DNA of 64,000 nucleotides from Gammaproteobacteria bacterium (GTDB lineage: Bacteria > Pseudomonadota > Gammaproteobacteria > Xanthomonadales > Marinicellaceae), in assembly GCA_041395445.1 (NCBI GenBank), contig JAWLAO010000005.1, positions 124,001-188,000 on the forward strand, given 5' to 3'. Position numbers and translations under genes: made by a program. Shown here in pieces: positions 55,468-64,000 of this stretch; within the stretch, counting starts at the first letter, position 1; each line of letters starts with the position of its first letter. Below the pieces are notes generated by a model. The model was not told where the DNA came from and did no database searches. It worked only from the letters and a program-made list of their open reading frames with translations.

Positions 55468-56364
55468 ATGTCCCCAATTTTTTCGGTATTTGATTTAGTC
55501 ATATTAGCTTGTATCGCCCAAGGACTAATTACGAGTATCTTATTGTTAAAATCCAAGCATGCTAATTTAAGCAATATTTTGCTCGGGCTTGCCCTGATTC
55601 TTCTTTGCATAGTCAGTTTTCGTATCATTTTCCATAATGTTGGCTTATCCAATTTTCCTCATATTAGATATATTCCTTTGGGTTGGGAGCTATTTGTTCC
55701 CCCTTTTTTTTATCTTTATATCAGGTCTCTTACTGAAGCCGGGTTTAAGTGGCAAAATAGCTCTCTGGTTCATTTCATCCTTCCTGGAGTTTACTTGGTT
55801 TATAACTTGTTCATCTATTTTATTTCATTCCAGATTGAGACTATCAATGAACAGAGCCAGCTTGTTGCCACTTTTTATTATCATCAGGTCAATGAAATAG
55901 AGGATTACCTGATAATCCTATCAAGTATTGCTTATGCATTTTTAGGATTGAAGGTCATTTTACGATTCAGAACCAAAACCAATAAATTGAAACTCAAACA
56001 GGTTGAAATGATTTTCCAATGGTTGAAAACAGTTATTATTGCTATGGGGTTGGCGGCACTTTTTCTTACAATCAACGAAATCATTGATTTGACTATTGAA
56101 AACCCCGTACAGGGTTTTAATCATTGGAAAATTTTCAGTCTCTAGCTAGCTGCTTCAATTTATTATATTGGTATTAAAGGTTATAAACTGGATACATCGT
56201 CGATTCGCATTGATGCGGTTAAATCGAAATTGCAGGAATCGGATAATCTAACTATTCTAGATATTGCTTTGGATTGTGGTTTTAACTCACAGGCGAGTTT
56301 TTATCGTGCCTTTAAAAAATTTGAAGGAATGACTCCCAAAGCTTATTTGGACTCCAAAAAATAA
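55468..56364 (+). pseudogene. AraC-type regulator with membrane N-terminus, nonsense mutation plus internal deletion
   Basis: The first 225 codons (55468-56145) encode about 6 membrane helices (LVILACIAQGLITSILLL, GLALILLCIVSF, LFVPPFFYLYIRSL). A TAG at 56143-56145 interrupts the frame, which then continues in the same register to TAA 56362-56364 with an AraC C-terminal half: ILDIALDCGFNSQASFYRAFKK and FEGMTPKAYLDSKK. Between KLDTSS and IRIDAVKSK only a few residues remain where an AraC domain normally has its first helix-turn-helix, so about 60-80 codons appear to be lost. A nonfunctional regulator; the next gene is the amidohydrolase at 56465, a plausible former target. Confidence 0.78.
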
Positions 56365-56464
56365 TTTTATTCTTAAAATTCTACTCTCAAAACATGATTT
56401 GGGAGGTATGAAATACCAATTTTCGTAATATTTGCGCTTTTTGAATTATTGAAAGCTATATCTT

Positions 56465-57988
56465 ATGAAATTTACAACTTTTAAAAAAACCTTGTTATAC
56501 ATCATCATTTTTCTGGTTTTGGCATATTTTGGGACAAAGGTTTTTATCGACTCACAGGTTAAACATCAAAATGGCTTAAACACTTCAGTTGTTGATGTAT
56601 CCCAATTTAATATTTCAGATGCTCCTGTTGCTATCACCAATATTTCGGTGCTCTCAAATGATTCCAGTGAAATGCTGGATAACCAGACGGTACTTATAAA
56701 AAATGGACTGATTAGTAAAATTGGAAGTGAACTACAAGTCCAAGGTAATTACACTAAAGTTGATGGAAGCGGGAAATTCTTAATCCCCGGATTAGCTGAC
56801 ACTCATTCACATACTTATAATAGTAAAAACGATTTATTGTTATATGTTGTTAACGGAGTCACACAAATTGCCATACTCAGTTCGCACCCTGAAATGCTGG
56901 AATGGAGAAAAGATGCAAAAAACGGTGCAATCAGTCCGCAAATATTTCTCTCAAACGGTGGATTGAATTCAAAATATGGATTCATGTCAGTAGTTCGTAG
57001 CTGGTTTGGTTCGCATCCGGGAATCAATGCAGCTGAACAAGCCCGTGAAGCAGTTAATGATTATAAGGAACAAGGCTTTGATGTTATTAAAGCCTATGAA
57101 TATCTGAACAGGGAAAGTTATTTTGCCATGGTTGAAGAAGCAACAAAACAACAGTTTTCCGTTAGTGGTCATATCCCTGAAGAGGTTACACTCGATGAAA
57201 TCTTCCATTCCGGACAGTCTCATCTTGCTCATCTGGAAGAACTGGTCAAGGGTTCCATGCGTCAATATAACGCCCTGGATGATAGAAAGAATCTTTCTTA
57301 TCTGCAATATCTGAATATCAATACGGATGATATTGCAAAAAAAGTAAAAGCCGCAAATATCAGTATATCAACAACTGTTTGGCTCATGGAATCGTTACCA
57401 CAACAACGATTTGATTTGGAAAATTTTTTAAAGACAATCGAATTGGAGTATGAAAACCCAAGAGTGATTGAAGGTTCTGTTTTTGCATCCGGATGGTTGC
57501 CCGATTCCAATCGTTATGAGTCACAAGTTCGTGATTTATCAGCTGAGGACAGAGAAATCTCCAGGCAATTTACTGATGATTATGTTCAAGCAATTTATAT
57601 CATGACCAAAGCATTGGTTGATAATGATGTGACTCTTTTGGCGGGTTCTGATTCAAATACGGCTGGAACAATTGCCGGTTTTTCCATGCATGATGAGTTT
57701 CAGTCTTTATCAAATGCCGGGCTCAGCAATTCTCAAATATTACACTCTGCGACATTAGCTCCTTCACAATGGATGGGGTTTAATTCAGGTCAAATTGCTG
57801 AAGGAATGCGGGCAGATTTAGTGATTCTTAATAAAAATCCACTACTTGATATCAAAAACACCCGTTCTATCAACGCGGTCATACTCAATGGCAAACTCAT
57901 GACGAGAGAAATTTTGGATGACATTCTTTCCCAAATCAAGAAAGCGAATAATTCAGCCAGAGAAATAAGTATTGAGCAATATCTTTAG
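56465..57988 (+). CDS. Membrane-anchored amidohydrolase (imidazolonepropionase-like)
   Basis: 507 aa. An N-terminal helix (TLLYIIIFLVLAYFGTKVFI) without a clear cleavage site suggests a periplasm-facing signal anchor. Amidohydrolase fold: metal motif GLADTHSHTYNS (usual HxH as H-S-H), then His in SGHIPEEVTLDE and SHLAHLEELVKG, and the terminal Asp in LLAGSDSNTAG, all consistent with a mononuclear or binuclear metal site. GFMSVVRSWFGSHPG and VIKAYEYLNRE are unassigned. Such proteins include prolidase/dipeptidase-like and cyclic-amide hydrolases; no substrate can be given. It ends overlapping the convergent truC by 4 bases. Confidence 0.84.
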   Translation: MKFTTFKKTLLYIIIFLVLAYFGTKVFIDSQVKHQNGLNTSVVDVSQFNISDAPVAITNISVLSNDSSEMLDNQTVLIKNGLISKIGSELQVQGNYTKVDGSGKFLIPGLADTHSHTYNSKNDLLLYVVNGVTQIAILSSHPEMLEWRKDAKNGAISPQIFLSNGGLNSKYGFMSVVRSWFGSHPGINAAEQAREAVNDYKEQGFDVIKAYEYLNRESYFAMVEEATKQQFSVSGHIPEEVTLDEIFHSGQSHLAHLEELVKGSMRQYNALDDRKNLSYLQYLNINTDDIAKKVKAANISISTTVWLMESLPQQRFDLENFLKTIELEYENPRVIEGSVFASGWLPDSNRYESQVRDLSAEDREISRQFTDDYVQAIYIMTKALVDNDVTLLAGSDSNTAGTIAGFSMHDEFQSLSNAGLSNSQILHSATLAPSQWMGFNSGQIAEGMRADLVILNKNPLLDIKNTRSINAVILNGKLMTREILDDILSQIKKANNSAREISIEQYL

Positions 57989-58710
57989 CTCAATCGAATA
58001 GAACAGTTCAGCTCAGCCAGGATTCTTTCAAACTCGTCTCCTAATGGGACTGAAATGGTAATAGATTCACCACTCTCAGGATGATTAAAACTGATTTCTT
58101 TGGCAACCAGAAGTAAACGACTCAAAGCGAATTGTTCTCTAAACATGTTATTGTGTTTGCCATCACCATGTGTGGTATCTCCAACAATCGGGTGAAAGAT
58201 ATGCTTCATGTGTCTTCTGATTTGATGCTTGCGACCGGTTTCAGGAGTTAAGGAAACCAGAGAATAACGAGCACTCGAGTATCTTCCAACAGGTATAGGG
58301 ACTTCACCTTTCCATAAAGTTTTGTAGTGTGTTACTGCATCCTGTGCCGGTTTATCTGGTTTAGTATTTTTATCCGCTATTTTGTCCAGTTGTTCTTGCA
58401 GAGGATAATCAATTGTTCCATTATCATCTGTATAACCTCTGACTAAAGCGACATATTTTTTACTCACTTGTTTTTGAGTGAATTGTTCGGTCAATTGAGC
58501 TGCAACTTCCGAAGATAAGGCCATTACCAGAACTCCTGAAGTGGGCTTATCCAAACGATGGACCGGATAAACATACTGACCAATCTGATCTCGTGTCATT
58601 TGCAAAGCAAACCGTGTTTCGCGTTTATCAATCAACGATCGATGAACCAACAATCCAGAAGGCTTGTCGATGACAACAATATGTTCGTCTTGGTAGAGGA
58701 TGGGGAGCAT
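57985..58710 (-). CDS. truC: tRNA pseudouridine(65) synthase TruC
   Basis: 241 aa RluA-family pseudouridine synthase. The N-terminus MLPILYQDEHIVVIDKPSGLLVHRS and VYPVHRLDKPTSGVLVMALSS with catalytic Asp are as in E. coli TruC, which modifies U65 of tRNA-Ile and tRNA-Asp. Start taken at ATG 58710; an in-frame TTG exists at 58719. Immediately upstream on the minus strand lies the AATTAGT heptamer array at 58718-58766. The end overlaps the amidohydrolase stop. Confidence 0.93.
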   Translation of the reverse strand: MLPILYQDEHIVVIDKPSGLLVHRSLIDKRETRFALQMTRDQIGQYVYPVHRLDKPTSGVLVMALSSEVAAQLTEQFTQKQVSKKYVALVRGYTDDNGTIDYPLQEQLDKIADKNTKPDKPAQDAVTHYKTLWKGEVPIPVGRYSSARYSLVSLTPETGRKHQIRRHMKHIFHPIVGDTTHGDGKHNNMFREQFALSRLLLVAKEISFNHPESGESITISVPLGDEFERILAELNCSIRLS

Positions 58711-58717
58711 AAATGTC

Positions 58718-58766
58718 AATTAGTAATTAGTAATTAGTAATTAGTAATTAGTAATGTGTAATGAGT
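58718..58766. repeat. Tandem heptamer array (AATTAGT)5 plus two degenerate units
   Basis: Five exact copies of AATTAGT at 58718-58752, then AATGTGT and AATGAGT to 58766. It sits directly in front of truC on the minus strand, in the likely promoter or leader, so copy number could change its spacing. Confidence 0.9.
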
Positions 58767-59152
58767 AATTGTATATTAGGCCAAACATGTCGTGATTCCA
58801 TTAGAAAACTGATTCCAAGTTATCAATTGACAACCACAAATTTTGTTTGTTTATTAAAATTGGAGCCTCAATCTCCAAAAACGCTGCGTTCCACATGTCA
58901 TCATGACAATCTGGACTGCCACCACAGTGATTACACACTTCTGTTTTCCATTCTAAGTTGGCTTCTTTCATTTCATTTACTAATTCACCATCGTAGTAAA
59001 TCTTTATGCTCGCTTTTTTGGCCTTGATGAAATTAAATCACCATCTCTTATGTTAAAATCAACAGTACTATTTATGAAATAATCATCAAGATAAATATTA
59101 TTACTCACTAATTTATACTCTTGAACAGTATCAAAATTCTATCAATAACTGC

Positions 59153-60202
59153 TGGATTCAACAACGAAGTGCAACACTCCAGTTTCTAGATTTGCATTTC
59201 AAGGGGAGTTACAAAGCCTAATTTTTTCTGGGTCTGTTGTTCAAAGCGTCTTCAACAGCCTGAACTTCGTTTTCTGATAACTGATCAAGAGTCTTGTTTT
59301 TAGGGAAATACTGTCTGATTAAACCGTTAGTATTTTCATTCATTCTGCCTCTCTTCAGGAATGATAAGGTTTGGCAAAATAGCTGTTTATTCCGATAGTA
59401 TCACTAATCATTTCGTGTTTTGCGAATTCCAAACCGTTATCCAAAGTCAGGGCAGGATTTCATCCTTGCTTTTCAATACAGGCTTGACTGACATCGGTTG
59501 CCAGTTTTCGGTTCAATGGTTTGATTTTGACTTCGAGGATTTTCTGTCAACAAGAGTCAGTAGTGCTCCTCTGTGCTTGCTGCCAATAATTGTATCACCT
59601 TCATAGTCTCCAAGGTGAACGATTATTTGCAACCATAGGACGTTTATCAATATCTACGCGGTTGCTTATCCCACGTCTGGTTTGACCGGAGTTGTATCGT
59701 TTTCTTCTTTGTTTTGGCATCTCAGGTGTTTAAGCAATGAGGCTTTGTTCTCTTTGTTAGCATAAATGAATTGATAGATTCTTTCGATGCTGGGTACACC
59801 ATCCCAACCATCGAGTTTTAAACGACCATTGATTTGTTCGGGGAGAATTTTTCTTTAAAGTGAGTCACATAAGCCCAACAGAATGGTTATTTTATTGGCA
59901 TTATCAGATTTCCGTTTAACCGCAAATTACATTGGCTTGTTTGGGTCTGTATCCTCGAAGTCCGGTATTGCGTTTAATTTCACGAATTACAGTGCTTTTA
60001 TGACGATTTAGATGTTTGCTATTTCAGTTTTGCTACAATTAGTTTTCAGCAGAGCTGATATCTGATATCTTTCTGCTTCAGTAAGATGTGAATAGTGTGA
60101 CATTTGCAATCTCTTTTTTGGAAGTTCAACTGCAAGTGCAACACATCACATCTTACTTTTCAACTTCGATAAAAATTTTGTTGCACTTCGTTGTTGAATC
60201 CA
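59153..60202 (-). mobile_element. Degenerate IS30-family element
   Basis: 1050 bp bounded by perfect 24-bp inverted repeats (59153-59176 and 60179-60202; TGGATTCAACAACGAAGTGC at the left edge). The transposase inside is broken by several indels. The repeats differ from those of the element at 20.2 kb, so it is a second IS30 type. The flanking bases show no clear short duplication. Confidence 0.88.
59186..60103 (-). pseudogene. IS30-family transposase remnant
   Basis: Minus-strand ATG at 60101-60103 gives MSHYSHLTEAERYQISALLK, the helix-turn-helix start, but the frame is soon lost. Pieces in other frames read GDYEGDTIIGSKHRGALLTL (first catalytic Asp), LTLDNGLEF (second), and ERQNENTNGLIRQYFPKN and EDALNNRPRK (Glu region). 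At least four indels are needed to join them. Nonfunctional. Confidence 0.88.
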
Positions 60203-60385
60203 TAACTTATTTTTATCAAAAAATAACCTAAATTCCACTTTCTTCTTTGAGCATATTAATTTTTAATTGAATGACTATTCCATTGGTACAACCTAATAAT
60301 GTACAAACACATGGTTGTCCTGAGCCGCTTTTGGAATAAATGAGTAATAGAGTGATTAATATGTAAAAGACTTTTTTCATTTGAT

Positions 60386-61624
60386 TCACCCAATTACTCC
60401 ATTACCTCTCAATTCATCAATTTCTGCTTCAGACAATTTTAGTTCTTGAGTAAGAATATCTTTGGTCGAGCTTCCCAATATCGGCGGTGGCATTTGATAT
60501 GACAATTCCTGTTTTGAGAACTTCAGTGGATTGGCGATTTGCGGAATTGTTTGGTTGTTATCTGTAAATTCAAACAATATGTTTCGGTGTTTGACTTGGG
60601 GGTCGTTCATAGCTTGCTCAATATTATTCACAGGTCCGCAGGGAACGCCTGCTTGTTTTAATAACTTGAGCCAGTATTCACAGCTTTGGGTGAGAAAGGA
60701 TTGTTCCAGTTCAGAGACTAAAATATTCCTGTGAATGACTCGTCCGCTATTTGTTTGGAATCGGTTATCCTGAGCCAAGTCATCTCTTTTTAAAACATCA
60801 CAGGTCTTTTTAAACTGCTGGTCGTTGCCAACAGCTAATAAAATATCACCATCACTACAACTAAAGGTTTGATAAGGCACGATGTTGGGATGTCCGTTTC
60901 CATGTCTTTGCGGAATCTTTCCGCTCACTAGATAATTTATGCCTTGATTGGCAAGCATAGCAATCTGAGTATCCAATAATGCCAAATCAATATGTTGTCC
61001 CAATCCGGTCAGATTGCGATAATTCAAAGCTGCCAGAATTCCTGTTGCTGCATACATTCCGGTCATTAAATCGGTCACGGCGACGCCAACTTTTTGGGGT
61101 TTTCCTCCAATCTTTTCAGACTCACCCGTGATACTCATCAAACCACCGGTTGCTTGAATCATGGCATCATAACCTGCTTCACTTGCTTTCGGCCCGTTCT
61201 GACCAAAACCAGTAATGGAACAATAAATTAGACGCGGATTGATTTCGTAAAGGCTTTGATAATCCAGTCCATAATTCTTCAAACCATCAACTTTGAAATT
61301 TTCGATTAGAACATCAGCTTTCTTAGCCAATTCCATAATTAAACTTTGTCCTTTTTTTTGGGTGAAATCAATACAAACGGAATGCTTTCCACGATTTGTG
61401 GCAATAAAATAGGCTGAAAGTGATTCATCTTTCGACTTTCCGTCCAAATAGGGAGGTCCCCAATGACGGGTATCATCACCTACATTGGGCTTCTCAATTT
61501 TCCACACCGTCGCCCCAAAGTCTGCCAAAACCTGACTTGCCCAAGGACCGGCAAGAATTCGGCTGAGATCGAGAACTTTGATATCTTGCAAAAGAGCAGG
61601 GGAGTTTTGGGGTTTTTCTGACAT
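60386..61624 (-). CDS. CaiB/BaiF-type CoA-transferase (class III)
   Basis: 412 aa formyl-CoA-transferase-like enzyme. LDLSRILAGPWASQVLADFGATVWKIEKP is split here as LDLSRILAGPWASQ and LADFGATVWKIEKP. Also GLDYQSLYEINPRLIY, GYDAMIQATGG with the catalytic Asp (about residue 155), and GLGQHIDLALLDTQIA with PNIVPYQTF. Resembles the succinyl/glutaryl-CoA transferases in which a dicarboxylate takes CoA, but the acceptor acid cannot be named. It starts 9 bases after the stop of the CPBP gene, so they probably share a transcript. Confidence 0.9.
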   Translation of the reverse strand: MSEKPQNSPALLQDIKVLDLSRILAGPWASQVLADFGATVWKIEKPNVGDDTRHWGPPYLDGKSKDESLSAYFIATNRGKHSVCIDFTQKKGQSLIMELAKKADVLIENFKVDGLKNYGLDYQSLYEINPRLIYCSITGFGQNGPKASEAGYDAMIQATGGLMSITGESEKIGGKPQKVGVAVTDLMTGMYAATGILAALNYRNLTGLGQHIDLALLDTQIAMLANQGINYLVSGKIPQRHGNGHPNIVPYQTFSCSDGDILLAVGNDQQFKKTCDVLKRDDLAQDNRFQTNSGRVIHRNILVSELEQSFLTQSCEYWLKLLKQAGVPCGPVNNIEQAMNDPQVKHRNILFEFTDNNQTIPQIANPLKFSKQELSYQMPPPILGSSTKDILTQELKLSEAEIDELRGNGVIG

Positions 61625-61633
61625 AAATTAAGT

Positions 61634-62329
61634 TTACGTTTTATCTTCAAATTTGGTGTAATGAGTGACTATGACAACGACCAACAATGGTAATAGAACT
61701 GCTTTCGTTAATAAATAAAAAAGGTTCATCCATTCATTGATTTCAACACGAGAAACCTGTGAGAAAATCATTTCGCCATAAGGATTGTTTTGAAAAAATA
61801 GGCTCATTGCAAAATTTGAACCGGTATGCATACCTAATGGCATGATGATGGATTGAGTTTTGTGATAAGTATATGCCCACGAAGCTCCAATCAAACCAGT
61901 CAGTAAAAGTACATAAATCAAAGCAATGATTTTGACTTCTCCATTGAACATTCCATAGGAAAACCAATGATAAGCCCCAAAAATTATTGAAGAAATCACA
62001 ATGGCTTTGATTGCTCCCAATTTTCTAATCAAGAGATACAATATAGCCCCTCTGAAAACTAAATCTTCGGTAAGAGCTGATTTCAAATAATACCAGAACG
62101 ATTGAAAAAGAGCATTAGGGTTAATGATAACCTGCTGCCATTGAATGGAATAAACCAAAGTGTCCGTCATTACCGTAATCAGGCTCAATACAAATAAAAG
62201 TACAAAACCTAAAACAAACTGCAACAATCTCAACGGCACAGGAGTTGACCCCAAAACCATTAAATTTTTTTCTGCAATGAAATGTAATAACGCCCATGAC
62301 AGCAATAAGATTAACAATATTCCTAGCAT
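61634..62329 (-). CDS. CPBP-family intramembrane protease (CAAX/Abi type)
   Basis: 231 aa with about 6-8 membrane helices. Motif 1 reads ALTEDLVFRGAILYLLIRKLG, split here as TEDLVFRG, in place of the usual EExxxR: the second Glu is Asp. Motif 2 is FGAYHWFSYG with the expected His, and a later GMHTGSNF gives motif 3/4. Family members cleave prenylated proteins or act in bacteriocin immunity. Whether the E-to-D change matters is unknown. Next to the CoA-transferase with 9 bases between. Confidence 0.8.
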   Translation of the reverse strand: MLGILLILLLSWALLHFIAEKNLMVLGSTPVPLRLLQFVLGFVLLFVLSLITVMTDTLVYSIQWQQVIINPNALFQSFWYYLKSALTEDLVFRGAILYLLIRKLGAIKAIVISSIIFGAYHWFSYGMFNGEVKIIALIYVLLLTGLIGASWAYTYHKTQSIIMPLGMHTGSNFAMSLFFQNNPYGEMIFSQVSRVEINEWMNLFYLLTKAVLLPLLVVVIVTHYTKFEDKT

Positions 62330-62548
62330 TTCAGACTCTTGACTACAATATTTATATTGAAACTGGGGGCGGATTCGAAGAGGAAATCATTGAGTTTTAT
62401 GGCATGCTTCATCATATAACATCCATTATCAATTAATAATTACTAATCTGCAATGAATAATAGGATACAGATTCAGTTCTTAAAGGACTGGTATAAATAT
62501 AAGAGAAAATCCATTGTTCCAGATTGCACTGATTTCCTCCTTTGCCAG
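62330..62548. other. Intergenic region between CPBP gene and rhlE-type helicase gene
   Basis: 219 bases. It holds an AT-rich AATTAATAATTACTAATC stretch near 62430, similar in style to the heptamer array at 58.7 kb but without tandem order. No gene or clear terminator seen. Confidence 0.5.
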
Positions 62549-64000
62549 TTAAGGTTTTTTAATCTTAGTTTTAGGCTTGGAAGTTCTATGCTTAGTAAAA
62601 GAAGGCTTTGCTGGCGAATTTCGCTTTGATTTATAGGTTTTTTTCTTAGTCGTCTTGCGCCCGGCATCATTTTCAGATTTGGACTTTTTCCAGGGGTTCG
62701 GAGTTTTCTTTTTAGCTTTCTTGCTACTATCCTTTGTGGATTTTTTTTCTTCTTCCGACCGATTCGCCCATTTGGCTTTGACGGAAGCTTTGACAAAGTT
62801 CTTTGGCTTAGGACGTTTTATCTTTTTGGGTTGAGTCGTTGTCTTTTTTACAACTTCTTTAGATTGTGGCACATCATGACTGGGTTCAAAATCATCAACA
62901 TACTCTCTTTTCAGCTTTCTGCCAATTAGTCTTTCAATATCAAACAATTGCTGAAATTCATCGGCGCTGACCAATGACACAGCTTCACCTTCTTCACCGG
63001 CACGACCGGTACGACCAATGCGATGCACATAATCTTCAGGAACATTGGGTAAATCCATATTAACAACGTGTGGTAACTGATCAATATCAATTCCACGGGC
63101 GGCAATATCAGTTGCCACTAAGACTCGTATTTTTCCTTCCTTAAATCCAGCCAGTGCACGGGTTCTGGCACCCTGAGACTTATTTCCATGAATAGCTGCT
63201 GCATTGATACCATATTGTTCAAGATATTTTGTCAGACGATTGGCTCCGTGTTTGGTTCGGCAAAACACGAGAACCTGTTGCCATCGTCCTTGCGAAATCA
63301 AATGCATCAGCAGTTCGGGTTTGCGTATTTTATCCACCGGATGAACGACTTGAGAGACTTTTTCTGCAGTACTGTTGGGTGGATTTACTGAAATTTCTGT
63401 AGGGTTATGAGTAAAATCCTGAGCCAGCTTTCGGATATCTTTGGAAAAAGTGGCTGAAAACAGTAGGTTTTGGCGTTTCTCAGGCAATAATTTTATGATG
63501 CGTTTGAGGTCATGAATAAAGCCCATATCCAACATACGGTCGGCTTCATCCAGAACCAGGACTTGCAAATCATCAAAGCGCACTGCATTCTGAGTGTACA
63601 AATCCAGCAAACGCCCCGGAGTCGCGACCAAAATATCAACACCTTTGCATAGCCTTTGCATCTGAGGGTTAATTTTGACACCACCATAAACTACTGCTGA
63701 GCTCAGCTCCATGTATTTACCGTAAGTGATAATGCTGGATTCAACTTGTGCTGCTAGCTCGCGTGTCGGGGTTAGAATCAGTGTTCTTGCATTATTAGCC
63801 TTGGCTCTTGAACCTTGACTTAATAATTCCAAAATGGGTAATGTAAAACCGGCAGTTTTACCTGTCCCGGTTTGTGCAGCCGCCATCACATCTTTGCCTT
63901 TCAAAATAGCAGGAATTGCCTTTGCCTGAATCGGTGAAGGAGTGGTGTATCCTTGATCTGAAACTGCTTTTTGTAGAGGGTCAGATAAACCCAATTCGGA
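62549..64000 (-). CDS. rhlE: ATP-dependent RNA helicase, RhlE subfamily, 5' end cut by window
   Basis: DEAD-box helicase that unwinds structured RNA in ribosome assembly and RNA turnover. The frame runs to the window edge (SELGLSDPLQKAV), so the ATG lies a few codons beyond 64000. Motifs: GYTTPSPIQ (Q), AAQTGTGKTAGF (I), TPTRELAAQ (Ia), VLDEADRMLDMGF (II, DEAD), FSATFSKDI (III), VLVATDIAARGIDI (V), YVHRIGRTGRAGEEG (VI). The C-terminus after about residue 365 is a 115-residue Lys-rich tail (KKIKRPKPKNF, KKKTPNPWKKSK), expected for RhlE. No frameshift. Confidence 0.94.
   Translation of the reverse strand, partial: SELGLSDPLQKAVSDQGYTTPSPIQAKAIPAILKGKDVMAAAQTGTGKTAGFTLPILELLSQGSRAKANNARTLILTPTRELAAQVESSIITYGKYMELSSAVVYGGVKINPQMQRLCKGVDILVATPGRLLDLYTQNAVRFDDLQVLVLDEADRMLDMGFIHDLKRIIKLLPEKRQNLLFSATFSKDIRKLAQDFTHNPTEISVNPPNSTAEKVSQVVHPVDKIRKPELLMHLISQGRWQQVLVFCRTKHGANRLTKYLEQYGINAAAIHGNKSQGARTRALAGFKEGKIRVLVATDIAARGIDIDQLPHVVNMDLPNVPEDYVHRIGRTGRAGEEGEAVSLVSADEFQQLFDIERLIGRKLKREYVDDFEPSHDVPQSKEVVKKTTTQPKKIKRPKPKNFVKASVKAKWANRSEEEKKSTKDSSKKAKKKTPNPWKKSKSENDAGRKTTKKKTYKSKRNSPAKPSFTKHRTSKPKTKIKKP

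Larger units (their letters stand above)
58801..60380 (-). pseudogene. Small secreted Cys-rich protein gene, interrupted by an IS30 remnant
   Basis: Reading the minus strand from 60380 gives MKKVFYILITLLLIYSKSGS with QPCVCTLLGCTNGIVIQL, a signal peptide followed by several Cys. The frame stops about 150 bases in (TAG near 60230), shortly before the IS at 60202. Beyond the IS, from 59150 down to 58801, the code resumes as YKLVSNNIYLDDYFINSTV and, after a 1-base shift, AKKASIKIYYDGELVNEM, KTEVCNHCGGSPDCHDDMW and a stop at 58801-58803. Together it would be about 170 residues with Cys pairs. I do not recognise a family. Frame loss on both sides of the IS shows old decay. Confidence 0.7.

Noticed and set aside
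58718..58766. CRISPR array
   Set aside because: Units are 7 bp with no spacers; a simple tandem repeat.
62473..62796. Basic 107-aa open frame on the minus strand
   Set aside because: Overlaps the Lys-rich tail of the helicase gene in another frame and has the composition of a shadow.
1..64000. tRNA or rRNA genes, prophage, restriction-modification or other defence module
   Set aside because: None recognised on reading both strands; HflD alone is a housekeeping-context gene and does not indicate a phage.

Overview
The window reads as a chromosomal segment of a low-GC (about 38-40 % by eye) marine-type gammaproteobacterium. Evidence: the nudJ-mnmA-hflD order, dnaB-alr, a sucA-sucB-lpdA operon, type II secretion genes gspLMN, anabolic MurNAc recycling (amgK-murU) and VolA/Pla-1-type lipases. 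Two long secreted proteins end in a short DLIFxNGF(E/D)-like tail, which I associate with Marinicella and its relatives (inference from memory, not a search). No rRNA, tRNA, CRISPR array or phage module was seen.

Layout. 1-5.3 kb: 5' part of glmS, then a large gingipain-like C25 peptidase gene split by a 1-nt frameshift in a T run. 5.3-8 kb: etfBA and a tandem FHA protein. 8.1-12.7 kb: a three-gene 2-oxoacid:acceptor oxidoreductase operon (GltD-like flavoprotein, KorA, KorB). 12.7-15 kb: nudJ-mnmA-hflD. 15-17 kb: a secreted alpha/beta hydrolase. 17.1-20.2 kb: murU, amgK and a SLC13/DASS anion transporter whose start codon comes from an adjacent intact IS30 element (20.22-21.44 kb). 21.5-31.3 kb: a lipase lipoprotein, DUF1302 outer-membrane protein, DUF1329 lipoprotein, YCF48-like propeller and MMPL/RND transporter, an envelope-spanning locus probably handling a hydrophobic substrate. 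31.3-36.2 kb: gspLMN, tgt, thiolase. 36.2-38.7 kb: FG-GAP propeller gene shredded by single-base indels. 38.9-44.4 kb: sucA-sucB-lpdA. 44.6-49.2 kb: lysoplasmalogenase, maf/yceF, PBP1A and two small genes. 49.3-53.2 kb: dnaB-alr-NTP-transporter-like MFS. 53.2-56.4 kb: decayed CSLREA/beta-helix gene, NYN-domain gene, AraC-type regulator pseudogene. 56.5-58.7 kb: membrane-anchored amidohydrolase and truC. 58.7-60.4 kb: AT heptamer repeats and a small secreted-protein gene interrupted by a decayed second IS30 element. 60.4-64 kb: CaiB/BaiF CoA-transferase, CPBP protease and the rhlE-type helicase, cut by the window end.

How it fits together. Central metabolism has two possible routes from 2-oxoglutarate to succinyl-CoA: the OGDH complex and a KorAB-type enzyme with its own flavoprotein. 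Envelope functions dominate the rest (PBP1A, MurNAc recycling, alanine racemase, T2SS, secreted hydrolases and protease). Broken genes are concentrated in long secreted proteins and IS-adjacent loci, while housekeeping genes are intact. The best candidates for something under-described are the DUF1302/DUF1329/YCF48/MMPL/lipase locus, whose DUF1329 lipoprotein carries six KCG repeats resembling the EGKCG motifs of copper-binding peptides, and the IS30 terminal repeat that supplies a ribosome-binding site plus ATG to a neighbouring gene.
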